DNA from: Herbidospora daliensis
Lineage (GTDB): Bacteria; Actinomycetota; Actinomycetes; Streptosporangiales; Streptosporangiaceae
Assembly: GCF_001570585.1 (NCBI RefSeq)
Contig: NZ_BBXF01000004.1
Location: forward strand, 186,001-250,000
Reading direction: 5' to 3'
Length of the DNA stretch: 64,000 nucleotides
Of the stretch, positions 49,270 through 58,350 are shown piece by piece (the first letter of the stretch is position 1; every line of letters starts with the position of its first letter). Made by a program: the position numbers and the translations under genes. Under the pieces are notes generated by a model. The model worked only from the letters and a program-made list of their open reading frames with translations. It was not told the origin of the DNA and did no database searches.

Positions 49270-49929
49270 TCACATCACCTCGATGAGCTTGTCGGAGGGC
49301 GTGACCCAGCCGAAAATGCCGCCCTGCGCGGCGATCATGGCGAGTCCCGCTTCCTGGAACTCGTCGAAGTACGACCCGACGCAGTCGGACACGACGAGGC
49401 ACTCGAAGCCCCGGTCGTTGGCCTCCCGCACGGTCGTGTGCACGCAGACCTCGGTCGTGACGCCGGTCACGATCAGCGAGGTCACGCCGTGGCCGGCGAG
49501 CAGCTCGCCGAGGTTCGTGGCGTAGAACGAACCCTTGCCGGGTTTGTCGATCACCGGCTCGTCGCCGAGGGGCTTGAGGTCGTCGACGATGTCGTGACCG
49601 TACTCACCCCTGATCAGGATCCGGCCCTTCGGGCCGGGATCCCCGATGCGCATCGACGGCGCGCCGCGGTTGCGCTTCGCGGGCGGGCAGTCGGACAGGT
49701 CGGGCAGATGGCCCTCCCGCGTGTGGACGACCAGCAGCCCCGCCGCGCGGGCCGCGCCCAGCAGCCGGACCAGCGGCGGGATGACCTTCCGCAACTTGCC
49801 GACGTCGTTCCCGAGGGTCTCTCCGAAACCGCCGGGCTCGACGAAGTCGCGCTGCATGTCGATGACGAGCAGCGCGGTTGACTCGGGATCGAACGTGAAC
49901 GAATAGGGGGACGCGTCGACAGTGGGCAC
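49270..49929 (-). CDS. Isochorismatase-fold cysteine hydrolase (biuret hydrolase-like)
   Basis: 219 aa from a GTG. Catalytic triad: Asp24 in LVIDMQRDFVEPGGFG, Lys129 in DKPGKGSFYAT, Cys162 in VTTEVCVHTTVREANDRG. The 33-residue Lys-Cys spacing and blocks such as HTREGH.PDLSDCPPAKR and IGDPGPKGRILIRGE.GHDI resemble biuret and ureidoacrylate amidohydrolases. It cleaves a C-N amide of a urea-like compound (inference for substrate). Operon partner of the NCS2-like permease; a palindrome lies upstream and a GntR gene is adjacent. Confidence 0.9.
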   Translation of the reverse strand: MPTVDASPYSFTFDPESTALLVIDMQRDFVEPGGFGETLGNDVGKLRKVIPPLVRLLGAARAAGLLVVHTREGHLPDLSDCPPAKRNRGAPSMRIGDPGPKGRILIRGEYGHDIVDDLKPLGDEPVIDKPGKGSFYATNLGELLAGHGVTSLIVTGVTTEVCVHTTVREANDRGFECLVVSDCVGSYFDEFQEAGLAMIAAQGGIFGWVTPSDKLIEVM

Positions 49930-50001
49930 GCCGGCTCCTTGGTGATTCCAGGGCCGGTACGTCCCCCGACGCCAGACCGGCCGGACGGTCCATTCGTCGA
50001 T

Positions 50002-50009
50002 TGTCGACA
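50002..50009. promoter_or_regulatory. Short palindrome, possible GntR site
   Basis: TGTCGACA within ATTGTCGACAGAAT, 72 bp upstream of the cysteine hydrolase start, in the gap behind the GntR gene. FCD-type GntR proteins often bind short palindromes of this kind. Tentative. Confidence 0.35.
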
Positions 50010-50049
50010 GAATATGTATCCGCTGCCGCCGCGCCGCGTTAACGGCCGG

Positions 50050-50685
50050 TTACCCGATATACGTCCGGGCGCCGTGGGAGGCGAGGGCGGCCAGCACGGT
50101 CGGCGCGTCCTGGCTCACGACGGCGTCGAGCAGCTTGCGGTGCCGGCGCACCCCGTCGCCCGGGTCGCCGACGTGCTCGACCTCGCGCCGCAGGTTGGCG
50201 GCCATGTAGAGCTGGAGCTTGCGGATGACGGGCCGGTAGGCGAGCAGCAGCTGACGCTGCCCGGCCAGCGCGACCATCGCGATGTGGAACCGGCAGTGGG
50301 CGTCGTTCTCCTCGCGGAGGTCGCCCTTGCGGGCGGCGACGTCCATGGCGTGCAGCGCGTCTTCGAGCTCGCCCACGTGGGTGCCCTCGGCCAGGGGGGT
50401 GGAGAGCGCGACGGCGTACTGTTCGAGCACGTCGCGCAGCCCGAACAGCTCGTCGACGTCGCGTTCGGACAACTGCGCCACCCGGACCCCGCGCCGGGGC
50501 AGGTGCTCCACGAGCCCCTGCTCGTCGAGCAGGCGCAGCGCCTCGCGCAGCGGCGCCCGGCTGATGCCGAAGCGCCGCGTGAGCTGCTCCTCGATCAGGC
50601 GCTCCCCCGGCTGGAGCGCACCACTCAGGATGTCCTCGCGGAGCTGGTTCATCGACAGCTCGACGAGGCTGGTCGCTTCGAGCAC
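50050..50685 (-). CDS. GntR-family (FadR/FCD) regulator
   Basis: 211 aa from a GTG at 50685, chosen for a perfect AGGAGG 5 bp upstream. Winged helix at ~10-75 (NQLREDILSGALQPGERLIE, EQLTRRFGISRAPLREALRL, GLVEHLPRRGVRV). The FCD domain follows with metal-type His residues (HCRFHIAMVALAGQRQLLLA, GVRRHRKLLDAVVSQDA). Lies 120 bp upstream of the hydrolase-permease operon on the same strand and probably controls it. Confidence 0.93.
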   Translation of the reverse strand: MLEATSLVELSMNQLREDILSGALQPGERLIEEQLTRRFGISRAPLREALRLLDEQGLVEHLPRRGVRVAQLSERDVDELFGLRDVLEQYAVALSTPLAEGTHVGELEDALHAMDVAARKGDLREENDAHCRFHIAMVALAGQRQLLLAYRPVIRKLQLYMAANLRREVEHVGDPGDGVRRHRKLLDAVVSQDAPTVLAALASHGARTYIG

Positions 50686-50754
50686 GCCCACCTCCTCAGA
50701 CCCCAACTCTGGCAGATCATGCGCTTCTCCGGGCAGACCTTCCCACCAGCCCAA

Positions 50755-50786
50755 AAAGGCACTTCTGTACCATTAGAAGTGCCTTT
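50755..50786. promoter_or_regulatory. 12-bp perfect inverted repeat between divergent genes
   Basis: AAAGGCACTTCT and AGAAGTGCCTTT around 8 bp (GTACCATT). On the minus strand the second arm is followed by TTTTTGG, giving terminator form in the leader of the GntR gene; on the plus strand it ends 14 bp before the GTG of the next gene. It may be an operator or an attenuator. Confidence 0.5.
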
Positions 50787-50800
50787 GGGGGAGGTAAAGC

Positions 50801-51688
50801 GTGATAACACGAGTAATTACCATAATGGGGCTTTTGTCGACTCCAGCGTCGGCACCCGCGGCCACACCGGCACCGCCACCCGCGCCCTCGGCGCCCGCGC
50901 CCGCGCCGATTCCCGCGCCCACGCCGGCACCCGCACCGGCACCGGATCCGGCGGCCGTGACCACGCCGGATCTGGAGCCCATCGGCGACCCGCTCAGATT
51001 CCTCACCTTCAACGTCTGCGGCGGCCTGTGCGAGAACGGTTTCTCGCTGCGGTCGTGGACGTCGTCCCTGCTGCGCGAGACCAAGGACGCCGACGCCTTC
51101 TTCCTCCAGGAACTGTGCGGCCGGCAGTTCGACGCCCTCCGCAACCGGCTTTCCGGCCGGTACCACGCCGAATACGTGGTGACCGTGCGCAAGAACAGGT
51201 CATGCCGCCGGAATTGGGGCGACCGCCGTTTCGGCATCGCGGTGTTCGTGAAAGGCCCGGCGTTCGCCCGCGCGGTCTGGGCACTGCCGAACCCGCACCG
51301 CGACGAACCCCGCGCCCTGCTGTGCGTGGACGCCGTCCTCGCCCACCGGCCGACCCGCCTGTGCACCACACACGTCGACTACAAGGGCCACAACCGGGAG
51401 ATGCACGTCAACTACATCGACGCGGTCGTCCGGGGCTGGACCGGCCCGCTCGTCATCGGCGGCGACCTCAACCTCAGCCCCGGCACCCTGCCGATCCGCA
51501 ACCTCTACCGCCGCCTCCACGAGATCGACCCCAGGGCCCGGGTGACCTTCCCCGAACAGGACCTGAAGATCGACTACATCCTGCTGAGCGGCCACTTCTC
51601 CCACTTCACGGCGAGCGGCGGCGGCTGGCGCCCCTGGTTGTCCGACCACCGCGTACTCCGGGGGTCGGCCCGCGCCCAGGACATGTGA
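50801..51688 (+). CDS. Exported endonuclease/exonuclease/phosphatase-family protein
   Basis: 295 aa from a GTG with GGGGGAGG upstream. A short hydrophobic N-terminus (ITRVITIMGLLSTPASA) may be a weak signal or anchor. Residues ~18-55 are almost only Ala and Pro, a cell-wall-spanning type linker. The EEP domain has the metal site N in LTFNVCGG, Glu in FFLQELCG, HVDYKG, the GGDLN block (VIGGDLNLSP), and the final SDHRVL. Likely a DNase, RNase or phosphodiesterase acting outside the cytoplasm. Confidence 0.88.
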   Translation: MITRVITIMGLLSTPASAPAATPAPPPAPSAPAPAPIPAPTPAPAPAPDPAAVTTPDLEPIGDPLRFLTFNVCGGLCENGFSLRSWTSSLLRETKDADAFFLQELCGRQFDALRNRLSGRYHAEYVVTVRKNRSCRRNWGDRRFGIAVFVKGPAFARAVWALPNPHRDEPRALLCVDAVLAHRPTRLCTTHVDYKGHNREMHVNYIDAVVRGWTGPLVIGGDLNLSPGTLPIRNLYRRLHEIDPRARVTFPEQDLKIDYILLSGHFSHFTASGGGWRPWLSDHRVLRGSARAQDM

Positions 51689-51769
51689 ATACTTGCTCAG
51701 ACGTTTGATCGAGGTGCGAACCGTCGATAACTCTCCGTAACCATCATCGTTCAGACGGAGGGGACATCG

Positions 51770-51883
51770 ATGAACGACCACCCGCATCACGACCACGAGG
51801 ACGCCGACCACGAGCACGAGCTCGACTGCGGCGCCGAGGCCGCCTGTGGTCCCGGCCACTGCCACGACCACTCGGCTCACTGA
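51770..51883 (+). CDS. His/Cys-rich 37-residue peptide
   Basis: A short reading frame, ATG with GGAGGGG 6 bp upstream. The product has 11 His, 3 Cys and 10 acidic residues in 37 positions, starting MNDHPHHDHEDADHEHEL and ending CHDHSAH with a CGAEAACGPGHCH core. Composition is that of a metal-binding peptide (Zn, Ni, Cu or Co). It is followed at once by a strong hairpin and lies convergent to the NRPS operon. Because it is so short, the coding call rests on the ribosome-binding site and composition; no family is recognised. Confidence 0.6.
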   Translation: MNDHPHHDHEDADHEHELDCGAEAACGPGHCHDHSAH

Positions 51884-51885
51884 GA

Positions 51886-51932
51886 AGACACGTCCGGGCG
51901 GGCCGGCGCTTGGCCCGCCCGGACGCGTGTCT
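51886..51932. terminator. Long bidirectional hairpin between His-rich peptide and MbtH genes
   Basis: AGACACGTCCGGGCGGGCC pairs with GGCCCGCCCGGACGCGTGTCT (one bulged pair) around a 7-nt loop. It ends 2 bp before the MbtH stop codon and 2 bp after the peptide stop, closing both transcription units. Confidence 0.8.
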
Positions 51933-51934
51933 CG

Positions 51935-52108
51935 TCAGGCCGGGCGGGCGCTCTTGGGGCGCATGTCCGTCCAGACCTCCTCGATGTGGGCCAGGCACTC
52001 CTCCCGGGTGCCCTCGAAACCGTCCGGGTGCCAGCCGTCGGGGATCTCCCGTCCGGCGGGCCAGAGGGAGTACTGCTCCTCGTCGTTGCGGACGACCAGG
52101 TGGGTCAC
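51935..52108 (-). CDS. MbtH-like protein
   Basis: 57 aa from a GTG at 52108 with AAGGAG 6 bp upstream. The family signature is intact: [10 protein letters not shown], then [20 protein letters not shown] and WTDMRP (S-L-W-P and the two conserved Trp). At 57 residues it is a little shorter than the usual ~65-75, missing part of the N-terminus. MbtH proteins bind and activate NRPS adenylation domains. Last gene of the NRPS operon, overlapping the methyltransferase stop (GTGA). Confidence 0.95.
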   Translation of the reverse strand: MTHLVVRNDEEQYSLWPAGREIPDGWHPDGFEGTREECLAHIEEVWTDMRPKSARPA

Positions 52109-53034
52109 GACGTGCTCCTTGCGGTGATGAGGGTGTGCGTGGGGGAACGGGTCAGATCGGTTCGGGTGACGTCGGCGGCGCCCGCCTCGCGGAGCCAGCC
52201 CTCCAGTTCGCCCGCCGTGTAGAGGCGGCCTCCCTGGGTGAGCCACAGGTTCAGCGCGAAGCCCTCGGTGAAAGCCTGGTCGGCCACGCCGCCGCGCGGG
52301 GTCGTGGTGGTCTCCAGGATGTGGACGTCCGCTCCCGACGCCACCGCCTCGTGCACCAGGCCGCGGGCGCGGTCGCGGGAGAAGCCGTGGACGACGTTGA
52401 ACAGCAGCACGTGGTCGTAGCCCGTCAGCGTCAGCGGCTCCGACAGGTCGGCCGCCACGAGCGGGACCGCGCTGGGCGTGCCCGGCAGGTCGACGACCAC
52501 CGCGTCGAGGCCGGGGACGGCGTCCAGGAACGCCTTGGCGAAGACGCCGTGGCCGCCGCCGACGTCGGCCAGCCGGCCGGGGGTCATCGGGACCAGGCCG
52601 ACGACCTCTTCGGCGAGCCAGCCCGCCAGGCCCGACTGCAGCCGGTGGAAGACCGCCAGCGGCTCGGGGCGCGACGACAACCAGTGGTAGAAGTCGGCGC
52701 GGGGGCGGCCGGTGGCCAGGCCGTCGTACAGGTCGCGCCAGAACTCGCCGACGATGGCGGCCCACAGGCGGATCGGGGTGTCCCAGCCGGAGCCGGTCCA
52801 CATCGGCGAGGCCGTGTAGACGTCGTCGGCGCGGACGAGGTAGCCCGTCGTGGTCAGCAGGTCGAGCAGGAGGGCCAGGCCCTCCTCGTCGGCGCCGGTC
52901 GCCTTGGCCAGTCCGGCGGCCGTGCCGGGGAGCGCGTCGAAGACGCCCAGCCGGGCGGCCGCGTCGGCGGCGTACAGGGACATCGCGCCGATCAGGTCGG
53001 TCGACGGGCCGGGGTCATGCGGTGGCAACGGCAT
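52105..53034 (-). CDS. SAM-dependent O-methyltransferase (family 2)
   Basis: 309 aa. An N-terminal dimerisation helix bundle ([40 protein letters not shown]) precedes the SAM fold: [51 protein letters not shown]. This is the acetylserotonin/hydroxyindole O-methyltransferase type common in antibiotic pathways; the HGFS takes the place of the catalytic-His H-x-W block. Probably methylates the hydroxyl introduced by the kynurenine 3-monooxygenase of this operon (inference). Overlaps the MFS gene by 20 bp. Confidence 0.9.
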   Translation of the reverse strand: MPLPPHDPGPSTDLIGAMSLYAADAAARLGVFDALPGTAAGLAKATGADEEGLALLLDLLTTTGYLVRADDVYTASPMWTGSGWDTPIRLWAAIVGEFWRDLYDGLATGRPRADFYHWLSSRPEPLAVFHRLQSGLAGWLAEEVVGLVPMTPGRLADVGGGHGVFAKAFLDAVPGLDAVVVDLPGTPSAVPLVAADLSEPLTLTGYDHVLLFNVVHGFSRDRARGLVHEAVASGADVHILETTTTPRGGVADQAFTEGFALNLWLTQGGRLYTAGELEGWLREAGAADVTRTDLTRSPTHTLITARSTS

Positions 53035-54301
53035 CGGGCACCTCCTCGGTCTCCTTCGGGGCGGGTTCGCGCAGGAACAGCACCCGTACCGCGACCAGCA
53101 GCAGGATCACGGCGTCGGCCAGGATGACGAGCGCGATGCCGCGGCCCTCGCCGGTGCCGATCAGCGAACCCGCCGTCGAGGCGAGCGCGCCGTCGGGCCG
53201 CATCAGCGGGCCGGCCACGTGCTCGGCCAGCGGACCGGCGAGCAGGTACGCGAACGGGGAGGCGATGCCGCCGATCGAGTGCACCGTGCCGAGCACCCGG
53301 CCGAGGCTGTCGGGTTCGATGCCCGACTGCAGCACCGCGTTGCCCGATCCCTGCACGACCGGCAGCGTGAACAGGAACGCCGCCGCCGCGAACGCGACCA
53401 CCCACGGGTCGGGCCGAACGGTGTGCAGGACCAGGAACAGCGACCCGAGGAGCATGAACACGCCCATGCCCCGGACGCGCTTCTTCGGCCCGCCCCACAC
53501 GCCCATCACCAGGCCGCCGAGGAACACCCCCGACCCGCCTGCGAACATCAGCGCGCCCAGCACGGCCGGCGACCCGAACGACAGGATCAGCGGCTGCACC
53601 AGCACCCCGGCCACGGCGAAGCAGAAGTTGTACGCCGTGAACGTCAGCGTCAGCGACATCAGGTCGCGCCGCCGCCGCAGGTAGTGCCAGCCGTACGACA
53701 GGTCGGCCAGCGGGGCCCTGGCCGATCCGGCCCCGGGGGCCTTCACCACCGAGGCGGGCAGCTTCACCACCAGCAGCGTGGTCACCGCCAGCGCGAACGT
53801 GACCAGGTCGAGCACCAGCACGCCGGTCATCCCGATCGCGCCGAGCAGCGCCCCGGCCGCCAGCGGGGCGGCGATCTGGGTGGCCACGGTGATCTGCATG
53901 AGGCCGTTGGCGCGGGCGAGGTGGCGTTCGGGGATGAGCAGCGGGGTCATCGCCTGGTACGTCGTCATGTGCAGGGTGCCGCAGACCGCGCCCACCAGCG
54001 AGCCGATGCAGATGTGCCACACCTGCAGCGCGTCGTTGTAGAGCAGCAGCGCCTGCACGCCGGTGCTGGCCGCCACGACGCAGTCGCTGATGATCAGGAC
54101 GCGGCGGCGGTCGAACCGGTCGACGATCACCCCGGCGAACGGGCCGACCAGGATCGCGGGCAGCAGCCCCGACAACATGACCAGCGCGAACAGGGTGGTC
54201 GACTGGGTGTTCTGGTAGACCCAGACGCCGAGCACGAAGCCCGTCAGGCTCGATCCGACGCCGGAGACCAGCGACGACAACCAGACGATGCCGAATCTCA
54301 C
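53015..54301 (-). CDS. MFS exporter (enterobactin-exporter-like)
   Basis: 428 aa, ~12 helices, starting at a GTG that overlaps the NRPS stop (GTGA). FIVWLSSLVSGVGSSLTGFV, GPFAGVIVDRFDRRRVLIIS (MFS loop 2-3 motif), MTPLLIPERHLARANGLMQI and LPVVQGSGNAVLQSGIEPDS are typical of the MFS_3/EntS group that exports siderophores and peptides. Its place inside the NRPS operon implies product export or self-protection. Confidence 0.9.
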   Translation of the reverse strand: MRFGIVWLSSLVSGVGSSLTGFVLGVWVYQNTQSTTLFALVMLSGLLPAILVGPFAGVIVDRFDRRRVLIISDCVVAASTGVQALLLYNDALQVWHICIGSLVGAVCGTLHMTTYQAMTPLLIPERHLARANGLMQITVATQIAAPLAAGALLGAIGMTGVLVLDLVTFALAVTTLLVVKLPASVVKAPGAGSARAPLADLSYGWHYLRRRRDLMSLTLTFTAYNFCFAVAGVLVQPLILSFGSPAVLGALMFAGGSGVFLGGLVMGVWGGPKKRVRGMGVFMLLGSLFLVLHTVRPDPWVVAFAAAAFLFTLPVVQGSGNAVLQSGIEPDSLGRVLGTVHSIGGIASPFAYLLAGPLAEHVAGPLMRPDGALASTAGSLIGTGEGRGIALVILADAVILLLVAVRVLFLREPAPKETEEVPDAVATA

Positions 54302-57300
54302 GAGGTCAGGCACATCGCCTCCACGTAACGCCGGATGAGCGCCCGGTCGGCGGGCGGGCAGGTGATCCCGGCGGCGGCCAGCGCCTTCCGGGTGCGCGAG
54401 CAGTCGAACCGCGGCCGGGGGAAGACCGGCCGCTCCTCGGGCAGTTCGCTGACGAACGCCGCGAGCGGCAGGTCGGGCAGCCCGTCGTGGACGGCCGCCC
54501 GCCACTCGGGCCAGGCCACCAGCCGCACCCCGAGGGCCTCGGCGATCTCCGCGTAGCCGATCGTCGCCTCGTTGAAGTAGTGGTGGTCCTCCCCCGCGCC
54601 GTGCAGCACGTGGTGGACGATGCCGTCGGCGACGTGGTCGACCGGGGAGACGTCCTCGTCGTAGGGCATGTCGGGGGCCATGCCGAGCCGGATCATGGTG
54701 GCGAGCAGGCGGCTGAAGTAGTCGCCGTCGTTGCCCCAGCCGGTCTGGCTGTCGCCGCCGATCCGGGCCGGGCGGTGGATCGAGACCGGGACGCCGCGCT
54801 CCCGCGCCCGCGCGGCGAGCCGGTCGGCGACCCACTTGGTCTGGTTGTAGCCGCCGCCCAGGCCGGTCGGGTCCTCCGGCACGTCGGCCTCGGTGATCCG
54901 GCGGTTCTGGTACGCCTTCCCCAGGTGGACCCCGAGCGTCGAGACGTGGTGGACGGGCACGCCTCCGCCGAGCGCCGCCAGCCGCAGCACCTCCAGGGTG
55001 CCGCCGACGTTGACGTCCTTCAGCCGGTGGTACGGCTCCGCGAAGTTGATCTGACCGCCGTTGTGGCAGATGACGTCGACCCGGTCGGCGAGCTCACGGA
55101 ACTCCTGCTCCGACAGCCCGAAGCGGGGCGCCCCGAGGTCGCCGGGGATGCCCACGACCCGGGCCTCCGGCAGCCCCTGCGCGGCCAGCGCGGCCCGCAC
55201 CCGCGCCTCGGCGGCGGCCGGGTCGTCGGCCCTGACCAGGCACAGCAGCTCGGAGACGGGGGCCAGCCGGGCGGCGAGGTGCGCCCCGAGGAAACCGGTC
55301 GCGCCGGTGAGCAGCACCGTGACGCCCGACCGCTCCCTCGGGACGGTCACCCGGACGTCGTCGGGCAGCACCGCCTCGGCGAGCAGGTCGGGTTCGCCGG
55401 AGGTCGCGTGGGTGCCCTCGATCGTGGCGGCGAGCTCGGCCAGGTCGGCGGTCTCGAACAGGGCGCGCAGCGGGAGGGCGACGCCGAGCCGGTCCTTCAG
55501 CGCCGCCAGCACCCGGGCCGCGAGCAGCGAGTGACCGCCGAGTTCGAAGAAGTTGTCGCGCCGCCCGACCCGCCGGTCGCCCGCGACGACGGCCGACCAG
55601 ACGTCGGCGACCGCCTGTTCCGCCGGGGTGCGCGGGGCCTCGTACGGGGCCGAGACCGTGACCTCGGGCAGGGCGGCGGTGTCGACCTTGCCGTGGCTGG
55701 TGCGGGGCACCGTCTCCAGCGGCACGAACACGTCGGGCACGAGGTAGTCGGGCAGCCGTTCCCGCAGGTGGGCCCGGAGGTCCGGCTCCCCGGCGACGAA
55801 CGCGACCAGCCGGTCGCCGACGGAGGTCACGTGGGCGTCGCGCACGCCGGGGTGCGCGGTCAGCGCCGCCTCGACCTCGCCCGGTTCGATGCGGTGGCCG
55901 CGCACCTTGAGCTGGCGGTCCTTGCGCCCGGCGAACTCGAAGCTGCCGTCGAGCCGCCGCCGGACCAGGTCGCCGGTCCGGTACATGCGCGCGCCCGGCG
56001 CCCCTGAGAACGGGTCGGGCACGAACCGGTCGGCGGTCATCGCCGGTTGCCCGAGGTAACCCCAGGCCAGGCAGTCGCCCGCGAGGTGCAGTTCGCCGTA
56101 GACGTTGTCGGGGGCGAGACCGCCGTGACCGTCCACGACGTGGGCCCGCACGTGCGGCAGCTCGGTCCCGATGGGCAGGTGCAGCAGGCCGGCGGGCTCG
56201 GCGGCCGTGTGCGTGGTCGCGCACACCGTCGCCTCGGTCGGGCCGTAGTGGTTGACCAGCGGGGTGCCGGTCGCGGCCAGCCAGGTCTCCAGCGCCGACG
56301 CGGGCACCGACTCGCCGCCGACCATCATCAGCCGGACCGGCCAGTCGACCTTGCGCCCGGCCAGCTCGTCGGCCCAGCGACGCCAGAGCGAGGCCGCCGT
56401 GTCGACGGCGGTGATGCCGTGGCGCTCGACGAAGGCCAGCAGGGCGTCCGCGTCGAGGCGGGCCGGTTCGTCGTGCAGGACCAGCGCGCCGCCGGTGGAG
56501 AGCACCGGGAACAGGTCGCCGACCGACGCGTCGAAGGTGAGCGGCGGGATCATCAGCACCCGGTCGGCGGCGGTGAAGCCGTGCGCGTCCACGAAGGCCT
56601 GCGTGAATCTCCGCAGGGAGTCGCGGCCGACAGCGACGCCCTTGGGCGTGCCGGTCGAACCGGAGGTGAAGATGACGTACGCCAGCGAACCCGGCTCCAC
56701 CGGAGCGTGGTCGCGCGGGTGGAAGCCGTCGTGGTCGACGACGCCCACGGCGTTGGCCGCCGCCAGCAGCTGTTCCGTCCTCTCGTCAGGGTGGGCGGGG
56801 TCGAGCGGCAGGTAGGCGCAGCCCGCCCGCAGGATGCCCGCGATGGCGGCGACGGCGTCGGGCCCCGCGGGCAGGCGCACCCCGACGACGCTGCCCTGTG
56901 CGGCTCCGGCCAGCGGCGCCTCCACCTCGGCGGCCCGGCGCAGCAGCTCGCGGTAGGTCACGGTCTCGGCGTCGGTGATCACCGCGGGTTCGTCGGACGG
57001 CCGGATCTCCCACTCCGGCGCGTCGAAGGGCGCCGCGCGGGCGGAGCTGGTCTGGAGCGGGACGTCCCAGATGCCCTGGTCGGCGTCGTCGACGGTCGCG
57101 CGCAGGACGGCGACCATGTGGTGGCCGATCGCGTCGACCGACTCGGCGTCGAACAGGTCGGTCGCGTAGTCGATGTCGACGCCGCCGCCCTCGACCACGA
57201 CTGTCAGGTCGAACCGCGCCGGGGGCGACGACAACGCGTAGGCCCGGCCGGTCAGCCCCGGCGCGACCTCGATCGCCCCGCCGGGCTCCCCGGTCACCAG

Positions 57301-58350
57301 CATCACCTGGAAGATCGGGTTGTGGCTGAGGTCGCGCCGCCCGCCGGTCAGCTCGACGACCGAGTCGAACGGCAGCGTGCGGTGGTCGAGCGCGGTCATG
57401 GTCGTCTCGCGGGCGAGCCGGACCACCTGCCGCAGCGTCGGGTTCCCGGTCAGCCGGGTGCGCAGCGCGACCGTGTTGACGAACATGCCGGCCGTGCGCT
57501 CGAGCTCGGGCAGCTCGCGGTCGCTGACCGGGGTGCCGACCACGACGTCGTCGGTGTCGGCCATCCGGGCCAGCACGACGTTCAGCGCGGCCAGCACGAC
57601 CATGAACGAGGTGGTCCGGTTGGCCTGCGCCCACGCCCGCAGCTCGGCGGCGAAGCCGTCGGGGTAGACGACCGAGCGGCGCGCGCCGTCGAAGGTCGGC
57701 CGGGCCGGGCGCGGCCGGTCGAGCGGCAGGTCGAGCAGCCCGCTGACGCCGTCGAGCCGCTCCTTCCAGAAGGCCCGGTCGGCCGCGCCGGTGTCGCGGG
57801 TCGCCAGCCAGGCCGCGTAGTCGGGATACTGCGCCTGTACGGGCGGCAGGCGCTCCCCCCGGTAGAGGGCGTACAGCTCGTCGAACAGGATGCCGGTGGT
57901 CTCGCCGTCGCACACGATGTGGTGCCAGCACATCGCCAGCACGTGGCCGTCGCCGTGCGGGATGACCAGGACGCGCATCAGCGGGGCGGCGGCGAGGTCG
58001 AATCCGTACGAGAGGAACTGCTCGATGGTGCCCTCGGTGAAGAAGGGCACCTCGACCTCGTCGAGGACGTGCTGGTAGGGCACCCCGTCGCGGACCACGA
58101 TCGCGGTGCGCAGGGACTCGTGCCGGGCCGCCAGCGCGTCGATCGCGCGGCGCAGGCGCGGCACGTCGAGGTCGCCGGTCAGCTCGTGCGCCGCCCAGCA
58201 CAGGTAGCGGTCGCCGTCGAAACCGGCCTGGTCGAGGAACCACAGGCGTTCCTGCGACGGGGCCAGCGGCGCGTCGGCGTCCGGGGCGCGGCGCGGGATC
58301 CCCGACCGCTGGGCCGCGACCCGCGCCATGCGTTCGGACAGTCGGCTCAC
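54298..58350 (-). CDS. NRPS module C-A-PCP-R with terminal thioester reductase
   Basis: 1350 aa from a GTG overlapping the upstream stop. C domain ~28-430 with HHIVCDG at 143-149 (Asp148-equivalent retained). A domain ~450-895 with FTSGSTGTPKG at 561-571, [10 protein letters not shown] at 701-710, YRTGD at 790-794. Reading the specificity pocket against GrsA by eye gives roughly D-A-G-D-M-G-H-V-C-K, which I cannot assign. PCP with [13 protein letters not shown], carrier Ser941. Reductase domain ~1005-1345: GATGFLG at 1016-1022, Ser1137, YNQTK with Tyr1168/Lys1172. The R domain should release the chain with NADPH as an aldehyde or, after a second reduction, an alcohol. No thioesterase is present. 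Confidence 0.95.
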   Translation of the reverse strand: MSRLSERMARVAAQRSGIPRRAPDADAPLAPSQERLWFLDQAGFDGDRYLCWAAHELTGDLDVPRLRRAIDALAARHESLRTAIVVRDGVPYQHVLDEVEVPFFTEGTIEQFLSYGFDLAAAPLMRVLVIPHGDGHVLAMCWHHIVCDGETTGILFDELYALYRGERLPPVQAQYPDYAAWLATRDTGAADRAFWKERLDGVSGLLDLPLDRPRPARPTFDGARRSVVYPDGFAAELRAWAQANRTTSFMVVLAALNVVLARMADTDDVVVGTPVSDRELPELERTAGMFVNTVALRTRLTGNPTLRQVVRLARETTMTALDHRTLPFDSVVELTGGRRDLSHNPIFQVMLVTGEPGGAIEVAPGLTGRAYALSSPPARFDLTVVVEGGGVDIDYATDLFDAESVDAIGHHMVAVLRATVDDADQGIWDVPLQTSSARAAPFDAPEWEIRPSDEPAVITDAETVTYRELLRRAAEVEAPLAGAAQGSVVGVRLPAGPDAVAAIAGILRAGCAYLPLDPAHPDERTEQLLAAANAVGVVDHDGFHPRDHAPVEPGSLAYVIFTSGSTGTPKGVAVGRDSLRRFTQAFVDAHGFTAADRVLMIPPLTFDASVGDLFPVLSTGGALVLHDEPARLDADALLAFVERHGITAVDTAASLWRRWADELAGRKVDWPVRLMMVGGESVPASALETWLAATGTPLVNHYGPTEATVCATTHTAAEPAGLLHLPIGTELPHVRAHVVDGHGGLAPDNVYGELHLAGDCLAWGYLGQPAMTADRFVPDPFSGAPGARMYRTGDLVRRRLDGSFEFAGRKDRQLKVRGHRIEPGEVEAALTAHPGVRDAHVTSVGDRLVAFVAGEPDLRAHLRERLPDYLVPDVFVPLETVPRTSHGKVDTAALPEVTVSAPYEAPRTPAEQAVADVWSAVVAGDRRVGRRDNFFELGGHSLLAARVLAALKDRLGVALPLRALFETADLAELAATIEGTHATSGEPDLLAEAVLPDDVRVTVPRERSGVTVLLTGATGFLGAHLAARLAPVSELLCLVRADDPAAAEARVRAALAAQGLPEARVVGIPGDLGAPRFGLSEQEFRELADRVDVICHNGGQINFAEPYHRLKDVNVGGTLEVLRLAALGGGVPVHHVSTLGVHLGKAYQNRRITEADVPEDPTGLGGGYNQTKWVADRLAARARERGVPVSIHRPARIGGDSQTGWGNDGDYFSRLLATMIRLGMAPDMPYDEDVSPVDHVADGIVHHVLHGAGEDHHYFNEATIGYAEIAEALGVRLVAWPEWRAAVHDGLPDLPLAAFVSELPEERPVFPRPRFDCSRTRKALAAAGITCPPADRALIRRYVEAMCLTS

